From: Crocinitomicaceae bacterium
GTDB taxonomy: Bacteria > Bacteroidota > Bacteroidia > Flavobacteriales_D > Crocinitomicaceae
Length of the DNA: 59,484 nt
Assembly: GCA_024639405.1 (NCBI GenBank)
Contig: JAHEIL010000016.1
Coordinates: 1-59,484 of the forward strand
Reading direction: 5' to 3'
The position numbers and the translations under genes are program-made. Below the pieces are notes generated by a model. That model saw only the letters and a list, made by a program, of their open reading frames with translations. It searched no databases and was not told the DNA's origin. Shown one piece after another: positions 43,751 through 52,248 of this stretch. Within the stretch, counting starts at the first letter, position 1, and each line of letters begins with the position of its first letter.

Positions 43751-43947
43751 TGTCTAATTTAAAATTACGATCTGGGTCTATTGATTTTATTTATACAACC
43801 AAGGGAGAATATATCTTTTTAGAGATAAATCCAGCTGGTCAATATGGTTATAATGCAGATTGTGCGAACACAGATTTGGACAATTTAATTGCACAAACTT
43901 TAATTAACTCAAATGAAAAGAAACAGCATAGGGTCAGCCATTTCTAA
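43750..43947 (+). CDS. ATP-grasp peptide maturase, C-terminal part in the next frame
   Basis: These 65 residues hold the missing end of the ligase: GSIDFIYTTKGEYIFLEINPAGQYGYN, with the Asp12, Glu25 and Asn27 that bind metal in ATP-grasp enzymes. One extra A in the A8 run would fuse the two parts in frame (KSIEKK-IYRLMSNLKLRSG...) into a 354-residue ligase of normal length. As it stands, the ATG overlaps the upstream stop (TAATG), so two-chain translation by coupling is also possible. It overlaps the next small ORF by 35 bases. Confidence 0.8.
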   Translation: MSNLKLRSGSIDFIYTTKGEYIFLEINPAGQYGYNADCANTDLDNLIAQTLINSNEKKQHRVSHF

Positions 43948-44143
43948 TTCCTTGAATATAGAGGATAGAAGACTACCGTTGGATGTGCAATTAATCCCTG
44001 CAACTCCGTTTTTAGAAGAAAAAAAAGAAGACCAAAATGAATATGTTGATCCCATTATAGTGGAAAGTATTAATTATGAAGGAAACCCACGCAAAGTACC
44101 TTACTCACCTTTAAGCACATTATTTATAATAGATTTTAAATAA
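43913..44143 (+). CDS. 76-aa protein of unknown function between the maturases
   Basis: MKRNSIGSAISNSLNIEDRRLPLDVQLIPAT begins in the tail of the ligase and the stop touches the ATG of the SPASM gene. It is acidic and proline-rich in the middle (PFLEEKKEDQNEYVDPIIVES) and has no GG site, signal peptide or helix. Tight coupling on both sides suggests a real component, perhaps a precursor-binding or scaffolding factor. It could also be a remnant. I recognise no family. Confidence 0.55.
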   Translation: MKRNSIGSAISNSLNIEDRRLPLDVQLIPATPFLEEKKEDQNEYVDPIIVESINYEGNPRKVPYSPLSTLFIIDFK

Positions 44144-45139
44144 ATGAATAATCAACTTATTACACAATTAGCATCTAATTGTTTTTTTGTGAAAGGAGCA
44201 AAAAAGAACCTCATTATTGACCTTCAAAATAATGAGTGGTATCACGTGGATTTTGATGTAACCAAAGAAAAGAACTACTCAAATGGTCAAATTTCAAAAG
44301 AAGATTTAGACTACATGTTAAAACGACAAATCTTAATACAAATACCAAAAAAAATAAAGAAACATTTTATTCCTACACCAACCTCGTTTGATGTTCCTTC
44401 TATAATAGAAGCAGCCATTATTGACAGAAACGAAAGCTCAACTTATTCATTATCAAGCACACTTGCATGGCTTGATAATTTAATTGTAAAATTTTGCCAA
44501 GTGCGTTTTTTTTCCGACGCTCAACTTTCTGAGATAATAGAAATTTTAGAATGTGTTAAAAAATCAAATGTGGAAAGCTTAGATTTCATTGTGCCTTATT
44601 CCAAGGAAATCTCTGATTTCTTAGAGGAGAATATTGGTTCTTTTCCAAAATTGCATTCAGTTATTTTTCATGGTTCACCCTTTAATTTAAATGAATTGAC
44701 AGTATACAAAAAACGAAGATTGTATATGATGCTTCAATTAAAAAACTCAAATACATGCGGTATTGTGCATCCTGGATTTTTCTCAAAAACAAAACATCAT
44801 GTATTAAAAAGTATGAATTTTAATTCTTGTCTGTATAAAAAAATAGGAATTGATGTTGATGGAAGTATTAAGAACTGTCCATCCATGAAAGAAAAAATTG
44901 GGCACATAAATAATGCCAAAGAATTGAACTATAATGATCTTAAAACTGAATACTGGGATATTAAAAAAGATAATGTCGAAATATGTAAGGATTGTGAGTT
45001 CAGATATATTTGTAACGATTGTAGAGTTCAGGTAAATCATAAAAATGCACGTCCTAATACATGTAAATATAATCCTTACCAAAATAAATGGGAAGGCCAA
45101 AAAGGTTATAAAACACCTATTTCGAAAACCGATCTATGA
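44144..45139 (+). CDS. SPASM-domain peptide maturase without radical-SAM domain
   Basis: The 331-residue protein ends in a complete SPASM cysteine set: Cys229, Cys245, Cys281, Cys284, Cys290, Cys293 and Cys307 (NSCLYKKIGIDVDG, KNCPSMK, EICKDCEFRYICNDCRV, NTCKYNPYQNKWEG). These should hold auxiliary iron-sulfur clusters. No CxxxCxxC motif exists, so it cannot make a radical-SAM cluster. This pairing with an ATP-grasp ligase defines the grasp-with-spasm class. Role unknown, probably precursor binding. The stop overlaps the C39 transporter start (ATGA). Confidence 0.85.
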   Translation: MNNQLITQLASNCFFVKGAKKNLIIDLQNNEWYHVDFDVTKEKNYSNGQISKEDLDYMLKRQILIQIPKKIKKHFIPTPTSFDVPSIIEAAIIDRNESSTYSLSSTLAWLDNLIVKFCQVRFFSDAQLSEIIEILECVKKSNVESLDFIVPYSKEISDFLEENIGSFPKLHSVIFHGSPFNLNELTVYKKRRLYMMLQLKNSNTCGIVHPGFFSKTKHHVLKSMNFNSCLYKKIGIDVDGSIKNCPSMKEKIGHINNAKELNYNDLKTEYWDIKKDNVEICKDCEFRYICNDCRVQVNHKNARPNTCKYNPYQNKWEGQKGYKTPISKTDL

Positions 45140-47349
45140 ATTCATTTCACTTCTACAAACAACCTGACCAAATGGACTGTGGTCCAACTTGCCTTCGCAT
45201 GATTGCGAAGCATTATGGACGTTCTATTTCGCTCGAAAAACTAAGAAAAATATCTGAAACAACTAGAGCTGGAAGTTCACTTCAAGGGATTAGTTTTGCT
45301 GCTGAAGCGATAGGTTTTAAAACTTTAGGTGTCAAAATCAATTTTGAAAATCTTAAAGAAAATGCGCCTTTACCCTGTATTGCCTTCTGGAATGAACGTC
45401 ATTTTGTGGTTGTTTATAAAATAAAAAAGAATAAGGTTTTTATTGCTGATCCTGCCCATGGATTATTGGTTTATACCAAACAAGAATTTATCAATAATTG
45501 GATTGGTAAACATGCTAATCAAAACACAGAAGAGGGAATTGCATTATTACTTGAAGCGACTCCAAGATTAAAAGAAACAGAAGACGATGATCAATCAGAT
45601 AAAAAAGGCTTTGGATTTCTATTTCAATACTTGAAAGGTTATCGCCGCTTGATGATTCAATTGGGATTAGGTTTATTGGTTGTGAGTTTATTACAATTAA
45701 TATTTCCGTTCTTAACGCAAAGTGTTGTCGATATTGGGATTCAAAATAGGGATGTAAATTTCCTGTATCTTGTGTTAATAGGTCAATTGTTTGTTTTTCT
45801 AGGACGAACCTCTGTTGAAATTATTCGCGGTTGGATCTTGCTTCATCTAAGTACCCGGATTAATATTTCTTTGGTTTCTGATTTCTTAATCAAGTTGATG
45901 AAGTTGCCACTTGCCTTTTTTGATATTAAAATGACTGGTGATATCATGCAACGTATAGGGGACCATCAACGAATCGAACATCTTCTTACAAATCAATCGT
46001 TAAATGTTCTTTTTTCTGCAATTAATTTCATTGTCTTCGGAATTGTCTTAGCGATTTACAATATACCTGTGTTTTTGATTTTCTTGGGAGGCACACTTAT
46101 CTATTTTTCTTGGGTGAGTTTTTTCATGAAAAAGCGAAAAGATTTAGATCATAAACGTTTCTCACAAATGAGTGATGAACGAATGAAAATCATGGAGCTT
46201 ATATCAGGAATGCAAGAAATTAAATTGCACAATGCGGAACGTCAAAAACGATGGGGATGGGAAATGGTTCAAGTACGCTTGTTTAAGCTTCAAATCAGTA
46301 GTTTACGGCTTGAACAATTGCAAAGTCAAGGAGCAGCGTTTATCAATGAATTAAAAAATATTCTTATTAGCTTCTTTACAGCAAAATTGGTAATCGATGG
46401 TCAATTAACGCTTGGTATGATGCTTTCAGTGTCCTACATTATCGGTCAATTGAACGGACCCATTTCTCAATTTTTAGGTTTCATTTTTTCTTTGCAGGAT
46501 GCGCGTATTTCTTTAGAACGTTTGGCAGAAATTCACAATAAAGAAGATGAAGAACCTGCTGGAGTAGATAGGTTAAGAGAGCTTCCAGATAACTGCGAGG
46601 TTGAATTGGAAAACCTTACTTTTCGATATGTAGGTTCTGACACAGAGGTTTTAAAAAATGTCAATTTATTGATTCCCAAGAATAAGATTACAGCAATTGT
46701 TGGGGCAAGTGGAAGTGGAAAAACAACGTTAATGAAATTATTACTCCGCTTTTACGAACCAATCCATGGAAAAATAAAAGTTGGAAAAATAGATTTGAAT
46801 AGTTTTACGCAATATGTTTGGCGAGAGAACTGTGGGTCAGTGATGCAAGATGGTTTTTTGTTTAGTGATACCATTGCCAACAATATTGCAGTTGGAGAAG
46901 ATCGAATTGACAAAGAAAAGCTTAGAAAAGCAGTACATATTGCAAATATCCAAGAATTTATTGAAACATTGCCTTTGAGCTACAATACTAAAATAGGTGC
47001 AGAAGGCATGGGAATTAGTGGCGGACAAAAACAACGAATTTTAATTGCTAGAGCAGTTTATAAAAATCCTCAATTCATTTTTTTTGATGAAGCAACCAGT
47101 GCATTAGATGCACAAAATGAAAGTGTCATTATGCAAAACTTAAATGATTTTTTCCAAGGTCGAACAGCAGTAGTAATAGCACATCGTTTGAGTACGGTTA
47201 AAAATGCTGACCAAATAATAGTTATGGATAATGGGGCAATAATTGAAAAAGGGACCCATCGAGAATTACTTGATATTAGAGGTAGTTATTACAACTTGGT
47301 TAAAAATCAATTGGAATTGGAGAAAATAGAAAAGACAGATGAACATTAA
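45136..47349 (+). CDS. Peptidase-containing ABC exporter (C39 domain, PCAT)
   Basis: The 737-residue protein combines an N-terminal C39 peptidase, a six-helix export domain and an ATPase. The peptidase has Cys15 in QMDCGPTCL, His89 in NERHFVVVY and Asp105 in FIADPAHG. The helices lie at about 170-450. The ATPase has Walker A GASGSGKTTLMK near 522, signature GMGISGGQKQR near 626, and Walker B FIFFDEATSALDAQ near 647. It cuts GG leaders and exports the core, which fits both precursor peptides here. It is the third of four coupled genes in the maturation and export block. Confidence 0.95.
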   Translation: MNSFHFYKQPDQMDCGPTCLRMIAKHYGRSISLEKLRKISETTRAGSSLQGISFAAEAIGFKTLGVKINFENLKENAPLPCIAFWNERHFVVVYKIKKNKVFIADPAHGLLVYTKQEFINNWIGKHANQNTEEGIALLLEATPRLKETEDDDQSDKKGFGFLFQYLKGYRRLMIQLGLGLLVVSLLQLIFPFLTQSVVDIGIQNRDVNFLYLVLIGQLFVFLGRTSVEIIRGWILLHLSTRINISLVSDFLIKLMKLPLAFFDIKMTGDIMQRIGDHQRIEHLLTNQSLNVLFSAINFIVFGIVLAIYNIPVFLIFLGGTLIYFSWVSFFMKKRKDLDHKRFSQMSDERMKIMELISGMQEIKLHNAERQKRWGWEMVQVRLFKLQISSLRLEQLQSQGAAFINELKNILISFFTAKLVIDGQLTLGMMLSVSYIIGQLNGPISQFLGFIFSLQDARISLERLAEIHNKEDEEPAGVDRLRELPDNCEVELENLTFRYVGSDTEVLKNVNLLIPKNKITAIVGASGSGKTTLMKLLLRFYEPIHGKIKVGKIDLNSFTQYVWRENCGSVMQDGFLFSDTIANNIAVGEDRIDKEKLRKAVHIANIQEFIETLPLSYNTKIGAEGMGISGGQKQRILIARAVYKNPQFIFFDEATSALDAQNESVIMQNLNDFFQGRTAVVIAHRLSTVKNADQIIVMDNGAIIEKGTHRELLDIRGSYYNLVKNQLELEKIEKTDEH

Positions 47350-47383
47350 AATTACTTCTCGCATTTGAATTGAAAAAAAATTA

Positions 47384-47477
47384 AACGCAAAGAAAAAAAG
47401 AGCACAAAGAAATAAATGAAAATTGATTACTTTAAAATAAATTGACAAACACTTAGCGTCCTCTGCACCTTTGCGTT
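47384..47477. repeat. Inverted repeat ahead of the GxxExxY gene
   Basis: AACGCAAAG (47384-47392) and CTTTGCGTT (47469-47477) form a perfect 9-bp inverted pair around an A-rich stretch with further GCACAAAG / GCACCTTTGCG-like echoes. Such ACGCAAAG...CTTTGCGT segments often precede GxxExxY genes in Bacteroidota (recollection of the pattern). It may be the left part of a mobile cassette. Confidence 0.6.
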
Positions 47478-47523
47478 GTGAAAAAAGTAAACTTTACTAT
47501 TAAAGTCCCTCAAAATAATACCT

Positions 47524-47901
47524 ATGAATGAAAATGAATTGTCAAAAATAATTATTGGTTGTGCCATTGAAGTTCATCGAACACTTGGGCCAGGTTTATT
47601 AGAATCCGTATATGAAAATTGTCTTTTATATGAATTAGAAGAAAATGGCTTAATTGTAGAAAAACAAGTTGAATTGCCTATAGAATATAAACATATAAAT
47701 CTTGAAGTTGGATATAAAATTGATTTATTAGTAGAAAACAAAGTGATCATTGAATTAAAATCTGTGAAAGAAATAATCCCTATTCATATTGCTCAATTAA
47801 TGACTTATTTGAAGTTATCTGATCTTAAACTTGGAATGTTAATCAATTTTAATGAAGTAAAATTAATTAGTGGCGTTAAAAGAATTGTAAACAATTTATA
47901 A
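47524..47901 (+). CDS. GxxExxY-family protein (PD-(D/E)XK nuclease-like)
   Basis: The 125-residue protein has the name-giving motif GLLESVYENCL. A PD-(D/E)XK-type core follows: KIDLLVENKVIIELKSVKEI, with Asp, Glu and Lys in the order expected for a nuclease. The family is common in Bacteroidota, of unknown role. It is inserted between the exporter ABC gene and the HlyD gene. Its stop overlaps the next ATG as TAATG, so it is translated with the adaptor. It is flanked on the left by an inverted-repeat segment, suggesting a mobile cassette. Confidence 0.88.
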   Translation: MNENELSKIIIGCAIEVHRTLGPGLLESVYENCLLYELEENGLIVEKQVELPIEYKHINLEVGYKIDLLVENKVIIELKSVKEIIPIHIAQLMTYLKLSDLKLGMLINFNEVKLISGVKRIVNNL

Positions 47902-49184
47902 TGGAACAGTTGAATCAAATCGAATTAAAAAGTGAGCCAATGAATGAAATGCTCTCCCATCCTCCTACTTGGATTGTGCGAAGTGGCAATAGTTTGTTTT
48001 TTATTTTAGTATTAATCGCTGGATTATTATCTTGGGTTATTGAATATTCAGATGAAATTGAAGGTGAAGTTATGGTTTCAACTAACAAACCTCCTATTGA
48101 GCTAACTAATCAACTCAATATTCAATTGAAAGGTGTGAAAGTCATGGACCAAGCAAATGTAAAAAAAGGTCAAATCCTTGCTGAATTTGATACTAGAGCG
48201 AATTCAGAAGATATAAAAATAGCACAAAAAGAGCTAATCACCCTCTCTGAAAATAATCTAACACTTGGTAAACAACTTCCTACATTGTCTTCATTAATTC
48301 ATTTAGGCGCTTACCAGAATCAATGGGGTGATTTGAAACTCAAAATTGAAGAATGGAATCGCATACATAATGAAGATTTGTACAATATGAAAGTGCAATC
48401 AATGGAACAAGAAATCACTTTCCGACAACGATTAAAAACCATTTCTAGTAGAAAAATAAAATTATCTGAAAATGAATATGCGTTGATTCAAAAAGAATTA
48501 GAAAGTAGTGAACGCTTAATAAAAGAAAATGCTATTTCTAAACAGTCAATGAATCAAGATCGGAAAAGTGAAACACAAGCCTTGCAATTAGTGCAAAATC
48601 AAAAAGAAGAATACGTTCAAAATTTAATTCAATTGAACACATTAAAAAAAGAAATTAGTTTGTTAAAGCACGATGTAAAAGTTCAAGAAGAAAAAGCAAA
48701 ATCTGAAATTCATTTAGAGATAGTCTCATTACAAAATAATTTAAAAGATTGGGAAAAAAGTTCCATTTGGCTCGCTCCATGTGATGGTAAAGTTGTTTTT
48801 AACAAGCAACTGCAAGTCAATAAATTTTACGGTATTAATCAAGCATCAATTGTAATCGTACCTGAAGGAAAAGGGTATACTGCCATTGCAACTATTCCAA
48901 GTTTAGGGGCTGGAAAAGTTAAAAAAGGTCAAAAAGCCAATATTGAATTGTTAGATTTCCCTAAAATTGAATTCGGTACAATTGAAGGAATTGTTGAACA
49001 CATAACTTTAATTGATAAAGAAGGTAAATATGAAGTGAAATTAAAACTACCTAAACACTTAATCACAAGTTTTAAAAAATCAATTCCAATCAAAGCTCAA
49101 TTGAATGGTAAAGTCAAAATCATAATAAAGAAAAAACGATTAATAGAACGATTCTTTGAAAAAATAATAGATATAATCAAATGA
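47901..49184 (+). CDS. HlyD-family membrane fusion protein
   Basis: The 427-residue adaptor has one N-terminal helix (SLFFILVLIAGLLSWVIEY, about 33-51) and a barrel-sandwich half (GVKVMDQANVKKGQILAEFDTR). A long coiled coil follows at about 95-280 (EEKAKSEIHLEIVSLQNNLKDWEK at its end), then the second half (APCDGKVVFNKQLQVN) and a beta-barrel end. It joins the inner-membrane exporter to the outer-membrane channel. The ATG overlaps the GxxExxY stop and its own stop overlaps the TolC-like start (ATGA). Confidence 0.9.
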   Translation: MEQLNQIELKSEPMNEMLSHPPTWIVRSGNSLFFILVLIAGLLSWVIEYSDEIEGEVMVSTNKPPIELTNQLNIQLKGVKVMDQANVKKGQILAEFDTRANSEDIKIAQKELITLSENNLTLGKQLPTLSSLIHLGAYQNQWGDLKLKIEEWNRIHNEDLYNMKVQSMEQEITFRQRLKTISSRKIKLSENEYALIQKELESSERLIKENAISKQSMNQDRKSETQALQLVQNQKEEYVQNLIQLNTLKKEISLLKHDVKVQEEKAKSEIHLEIVSLQNNLKDWEKSSIWLAPCDGKVVFNKQLQVNKFYGINQASIVIVPEGKGYTAIATIPSLGAGKVKKGQKANIELLDFPKIEFGTIEGIVEHITLIDKEGKYEVKLKLPKHLITSFKKSIPIKAQLNGKVKIIIKKKRLIERFFEKIIDIIK

Positions 49185-50458
49185 CACGTACTTTTTTTTT
49201 CTTCAATATTATTTTTTTTAAATCTATATTATTTTCTCAAGATACACTGACATTACAATCGTGTATTGATTTAGTGAAAAAAAATAACTACTTGTTTACA
49301 AGTGAAAATGCATCTAAAAATAGAGCACAATTAAACTCTAAATTATTGAAATGGTCATTACTTCCAACGTTAAGTTCAAGTAATAATTTCACAACAACAT
49401 TTGGAAGAAGAGTTGACCCTTTTACCAATACATTTACTACAAATTCAGCAAATTCACAATCGTTTGGTCTCAATTCTTCGTTGTCAATTTTCAATGGGTT
49501 TTCATATTATTATTCTAAAAATAAATTGGCCTTAGATTATCAAAAGAGTTTAATTACAAGGCAACAAAAAGAAAATGACATCAAATTAAAAGTTATCGAT
49601 CTCTTTTTTGAAGCATTTAAACAACAAGAATTAATTCGTATAAATAAAGCTTCAATTGAAAAACAACAAAAATTGAAAAAAATTCAAAAAGCATTGTTTT
49701 TAGAAGGTAAAATCAGCCTAATTGACACACTCAAAACACATAATTCATACCTGAATGAGTTACAACAACAACTTTCATTGTTTAGGCAATTCAATAAGCA
49801 ACGAATTGAGCTAAATTACTTAACAGAATTACCGTTAGAAAAACAAGTCTATTATGATTTAAAAAGTGTTTCCACCATTGAAGATAAAGTTTCATTGCCA
49901 GTTTCATTTGAAGCTCAAAAACTACAAATAGAACACCAAATTGTTGAAGAACAATTAAAATTAGATAGAGCAGCTATTTTACCTTCATTAAACTTATATG
50001 GCTCATTAGGGACAGGGTTTTCAACTAATAATAAAGACTATTCTTTGACAAACACACCAACGATTCCTTTTACAGTTCAAGTAAATAATAATCTTTACGA
50101 ATCAATAAGTTTAAACTTAAATATTCCTTTATTCAACAAGCTTGAATACGTAAAATCAAAACGTCTTTCAGCTTTAACAAAACAGGAAATAAATTTAAAA
50201 GAAAAAGGACTTTTTCTGGAAATAGAGAAAATAAAAGTTCAACAAAAAGAAGAACAACTCACCTTAAATGCACAGATAATTTTAACCGAATCGTTAATCC
50301 AAAATTTATCAACTATTTATGAAAAAATGGTGCTCATTTATAAGGAAGGTAAAATTTCATATTTTGAATTAGTAGCTACTATAAATGATTTGACAACTAA
50401 AGAAATTGAATTGATAAATTATAAATTAACAAAACTAAAACTGCAAATTGTTCAATAA
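49181..50458 (+). CDS. TolC-family outer-membrane protein
   Basis: The 425-residue protein has a signal peptide (FFFFNIIFFKSILFSQ). The TolC pattern follows: LTLQSCIDLVKKNNYLF, an asparagine/serine-rich barrel part (FTTTFGRRVDPFTNTFTTNSANSQSFGLNSSLSIFNGFSYYYSK), long helices (KLKKIQKALFLEGKISLIDTLKT), a second repeat (PSLNLYGSLGTGFS; SISLNLNIPLFNKLEYVKSK), and a closing helix (LVYKEGKISYFELVATINDL-like). It supplies the outer-membrane exit of the exporter. Last gene of the island. Confidence 0.9.
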   Translation: MTRTFFFFNIIFFKSILFSQDTLTLQSCIDLVKKNNYLFTSENASKNRAQLNSKLLKWSLLPTLSSSNNFTTTFGRRVDPFTNTFTTNSANSQSFGLNSSLSIFNGFSYYYSKNKLALDYQKSLITRQQKENDIKLKVIDLFFEAFKQQELIRINKASIEKQQKLKKIQKALFLEGKISLIDTLKTHNSYLNELQQQLSLFRQFNKQRIELNYLTELPLEKQVYYDLKSVSTIEDKVSLPVSFEAQKLQIEHQIVEEQLKLDRAAILPSLNLYGSLGTGFSTNNKDYSLTNTPTIPFTVQVNNNLYESISLNLNIPLFNKLEYVKSKRLSALTKQEINLKEKGLFLEIEKIKVQQKEEQLTLNAQIILTESLIQNLSTIYEKMVLIYKEGKISYFELVATINDLTTKEIELINYKLTKLKLQIVQ

Positions 50459-50472
50459 CAAGGAATTTGACG

Positions 50473-50480
50473 TATCTTTG
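50473..50480 (+). promoter_or_regulatory. Candidate promoter of the pseudouridine synthase gene
   Basis: TATCTTTG matches TAnnTTTG, with TTG at 50448-50450 as -33 (22 bases apart) and a 19-base gap to the ATG at 50500. It restarts transcription just after the island's last stop. Confidence 0.55.
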
Positions 50481-50499
50481 CCCCTAAATTCTGCTCGTG

Positions 50500-51495
50500 A
50501 TGAACACAAAAAACACAGGAAGAGATAAATCGCGTACGTCTCGTACCAACTCTTCAACCAAAAAAACAAAAATTGGTGATGCTTTCAAACCTAAGAAAAA
50601 AGAAGCTTCTCCATTCAGTAAAGGACCTAAAAAAGATGGCCCTAAAACAAGTAAACCAGCTCCAACTGGAGGACGTGTAAAAGCGGATCCTGAGAAACCG
50701 AAAGAAGTTTCAGCGCGTGATAAACGCAAATACATCGATTACAAAGACAAACAGAAAAAAGGCGATCCGCTTCCGTCATTTAACGACAATGATATTCGCT
50801 TGAATAAATTCTTATCCAATGCTGGAATCTGTTCGAGAAGAGAAGCCGATGTTTTGATTGAAACTGGAGTTGTTTCCATTAATGGTCATATTGTGACTGA
50901 ACTTGGATATAAAATCAAACCTGGAGATGTCGTGCAATACGATGGTGAAACAATCAATGCGGAAACTAAACGCTATGTTTTGTTGAATAAACCAAAAGGA
51001 TTCATCACAACAATGGACGATCCGTTTGGTAGAAAAACAGTCATGTCATTAGTGCGCAAAGCATGTCGTGAACGAATTTATCCGGTAGGACGTTTGGATC
51101 GTGAAACAACTGGCTTATTGCTGTTTACCAATGATGGTGATATGGTCAAAAAATTGACACACCCACAACACAGAGCATCTAAAATTTACCAGGTTGAATT
51201 AAATAAACCGGTTAAAAAAGAAGATCTAGAAAAATTAATCGCAGGACTAGATTTAGAAGATGGACGTACTAAATTTGACGTGGCTGAATTTGTAAAAGAT
51301 GGAAATTCTCGTGAAATTGGCGTTGAATTGCACTCTGGTAAAAATAGAATTGTACGAAGAATGTTTGAAGCTTTAGGTTATGAAGTAACTAAATTAGACC
51401 GCGTTCAATTTGCTGGACTTACAAAAAAAGATGTTCCAAGAGGAATGTACCGCCATTTGAGTGAAAAAGAAGTCGCTTTCTTAAAAATGTCGTAA
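50500..51495 (+). CDS. rRNA pseudouridine synthase (RluB/RsuA family)
   Basis: The 331-residue protein has a basic, disordered N-terminal extension of about 95 residues (Lys/Ser/Pro/Thr-rich). An S4 RNA-binding domain follows (RLNKFLSNAGICSRREADVLIETGVVSING), then the catalytic domain with Asp in VGRLDRETTGLLLFTNDG. The end HSGKNRIVRRMFEALGYEVTKLDRV matches the RluB/RsuA family, which isomerises a uridine in 23S or 16S rRNA. The ATG at 50500 is used rather than a GTG one codon earlier. Confidence 0.92.
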   Translation: MNTKNTGRDKSRTSRTNSSTKKTKIGDAFKPKKKEASPFSKGPKKDGPKTSKPAPTGGRVKADPEKPKEVSARDKRKYIDYKDKQKKGDPLPSFNDNDIRLNKFLSNAGICSRREADVLIETGVVSINGHIVTELGYKIKPGDVVQYDGETINAETKRYVLLNKPKGFITTMDDPFGRKTVMSLVRKACRERIYPVGRLDRETTGLLLFTNDGDMVKKLTHPQHRASKIYQVELNKPVKKEDLEKLIAGLDLEDGRTKFDVAEFVKDGNSREIGVELHSGKNRIVRRMFEALGYEVTKLDRVQFAGLTKKDVPRGMYRHLSEKEVAFLKMS

Positions 51496-51559
51496 TAAAT
51501 TCTACGAAAATTTGTAACATTGTTCTGATTTTTAACTTATAAATTAAACGCCGATTCGA

Positions 51560-52246
51560 ATGAAATTTGTTTTTAGTTGTAGTGTGCTTTTAGTGCTTTT
51601 ATTTTCTTGTAATTCAAACAAGTTGGATTCTAAAAATCCATTTGCTGCCTATTTCTATGAAGTAGATTCTATTCCTAAAATCTATTTATACCGCGATATT
51701 GCGAATGGATTGGACGAACAATTTCACCGCATTTACAAAGTGGAAGATTCTCAAGGAGAACATATTGTCGTTGAAATCTATTCGGCAGATGGACGCATCA
51801 TTGAAGCGTTGAATTACAATGTAGATTCGTTGAACATTATGGATCACATGGTAGTTAACCGCAACAATGAAAAAACGAAAGCAGAATTATTTAAAGACAA
51901 ATTAATTCCAATGAATGCGCAAGAAGAAGTTGCTTTTGCTTCGCGTTTTCAAGGATTTTTAGACTCAACATTGATTCTAAGAGAAGTGAAGCGCAAAATA
52001 AAAGGCAGTGAAATCTCTTGGGAAGTATTGGGTGAAAATGAACCAACTATTTGTTTTGTTGACCGAATTCGAATGACGAATTTTAACCCATTTACTAAAA
52101 AGGAAAACATTCAAGAAGGTGACGCAATTAGCTATTATGCTAAAGGTTATGGTTTAGTTGAATGGCATACGAAAAACAAAAAAGCGCATTATCGCCTAGA
52201 AAAAGTGCTTTCACAAAAAGAATTTTTATCCATTATTACGCGTTAA
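51560..52246 (+). CDS. Lipoprotein of unknown function
   Basis: The 228-residue protein has a lipobox signal (MKFVFSCSVLLVLLFSC). Its mature part is of mixed beta sequence (YFYEVDSIPKIYLYRDIANGLDEQFHRIYKVEDSQGEHIVVEIYS). It ends KGYGLVEWHTKNKKAHYRLEKVLSQKEFLSI. The next gene begins 2 bases after its stop. I recognise no family. Confidence 0.72.
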   Translation: MKFVFSCSVLLVLLFSCNSNKLDSKNPFAAYFYEVDSIPKIYLYRDIANGLDEQFHRIYKVEDSQGEHIVVEIYSADGRIIEALNYNVDSLNIMDHMVVNRNNEKTKAELFKDKLIPMNAQEEVAFASRFQGFLDSTLILREVKRKIKGSEISWEVLGENEPTICFVDRIRMTNFNPFTKKENIQEGDAISYYAKGYGLVEWHTKNKKAHYRLEKVLSQKEFLSIITR

Positions 52247-52248
52247 TT

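Noticed and set aside
44144-45139. Calling the SPASM protein a radical-SAM enzyme
   Set aside because: No CxxxCxxC motif is present; only the SPASM cysteines are seen, so the usual radical-SAM label would be wrong.
50484-50735. An 83-codon minus-strand frame across the start of the pseudouridine synthase
   Set aside because: It is the complement of the lysine-rich N-terminal extension and has no own promoter or family.
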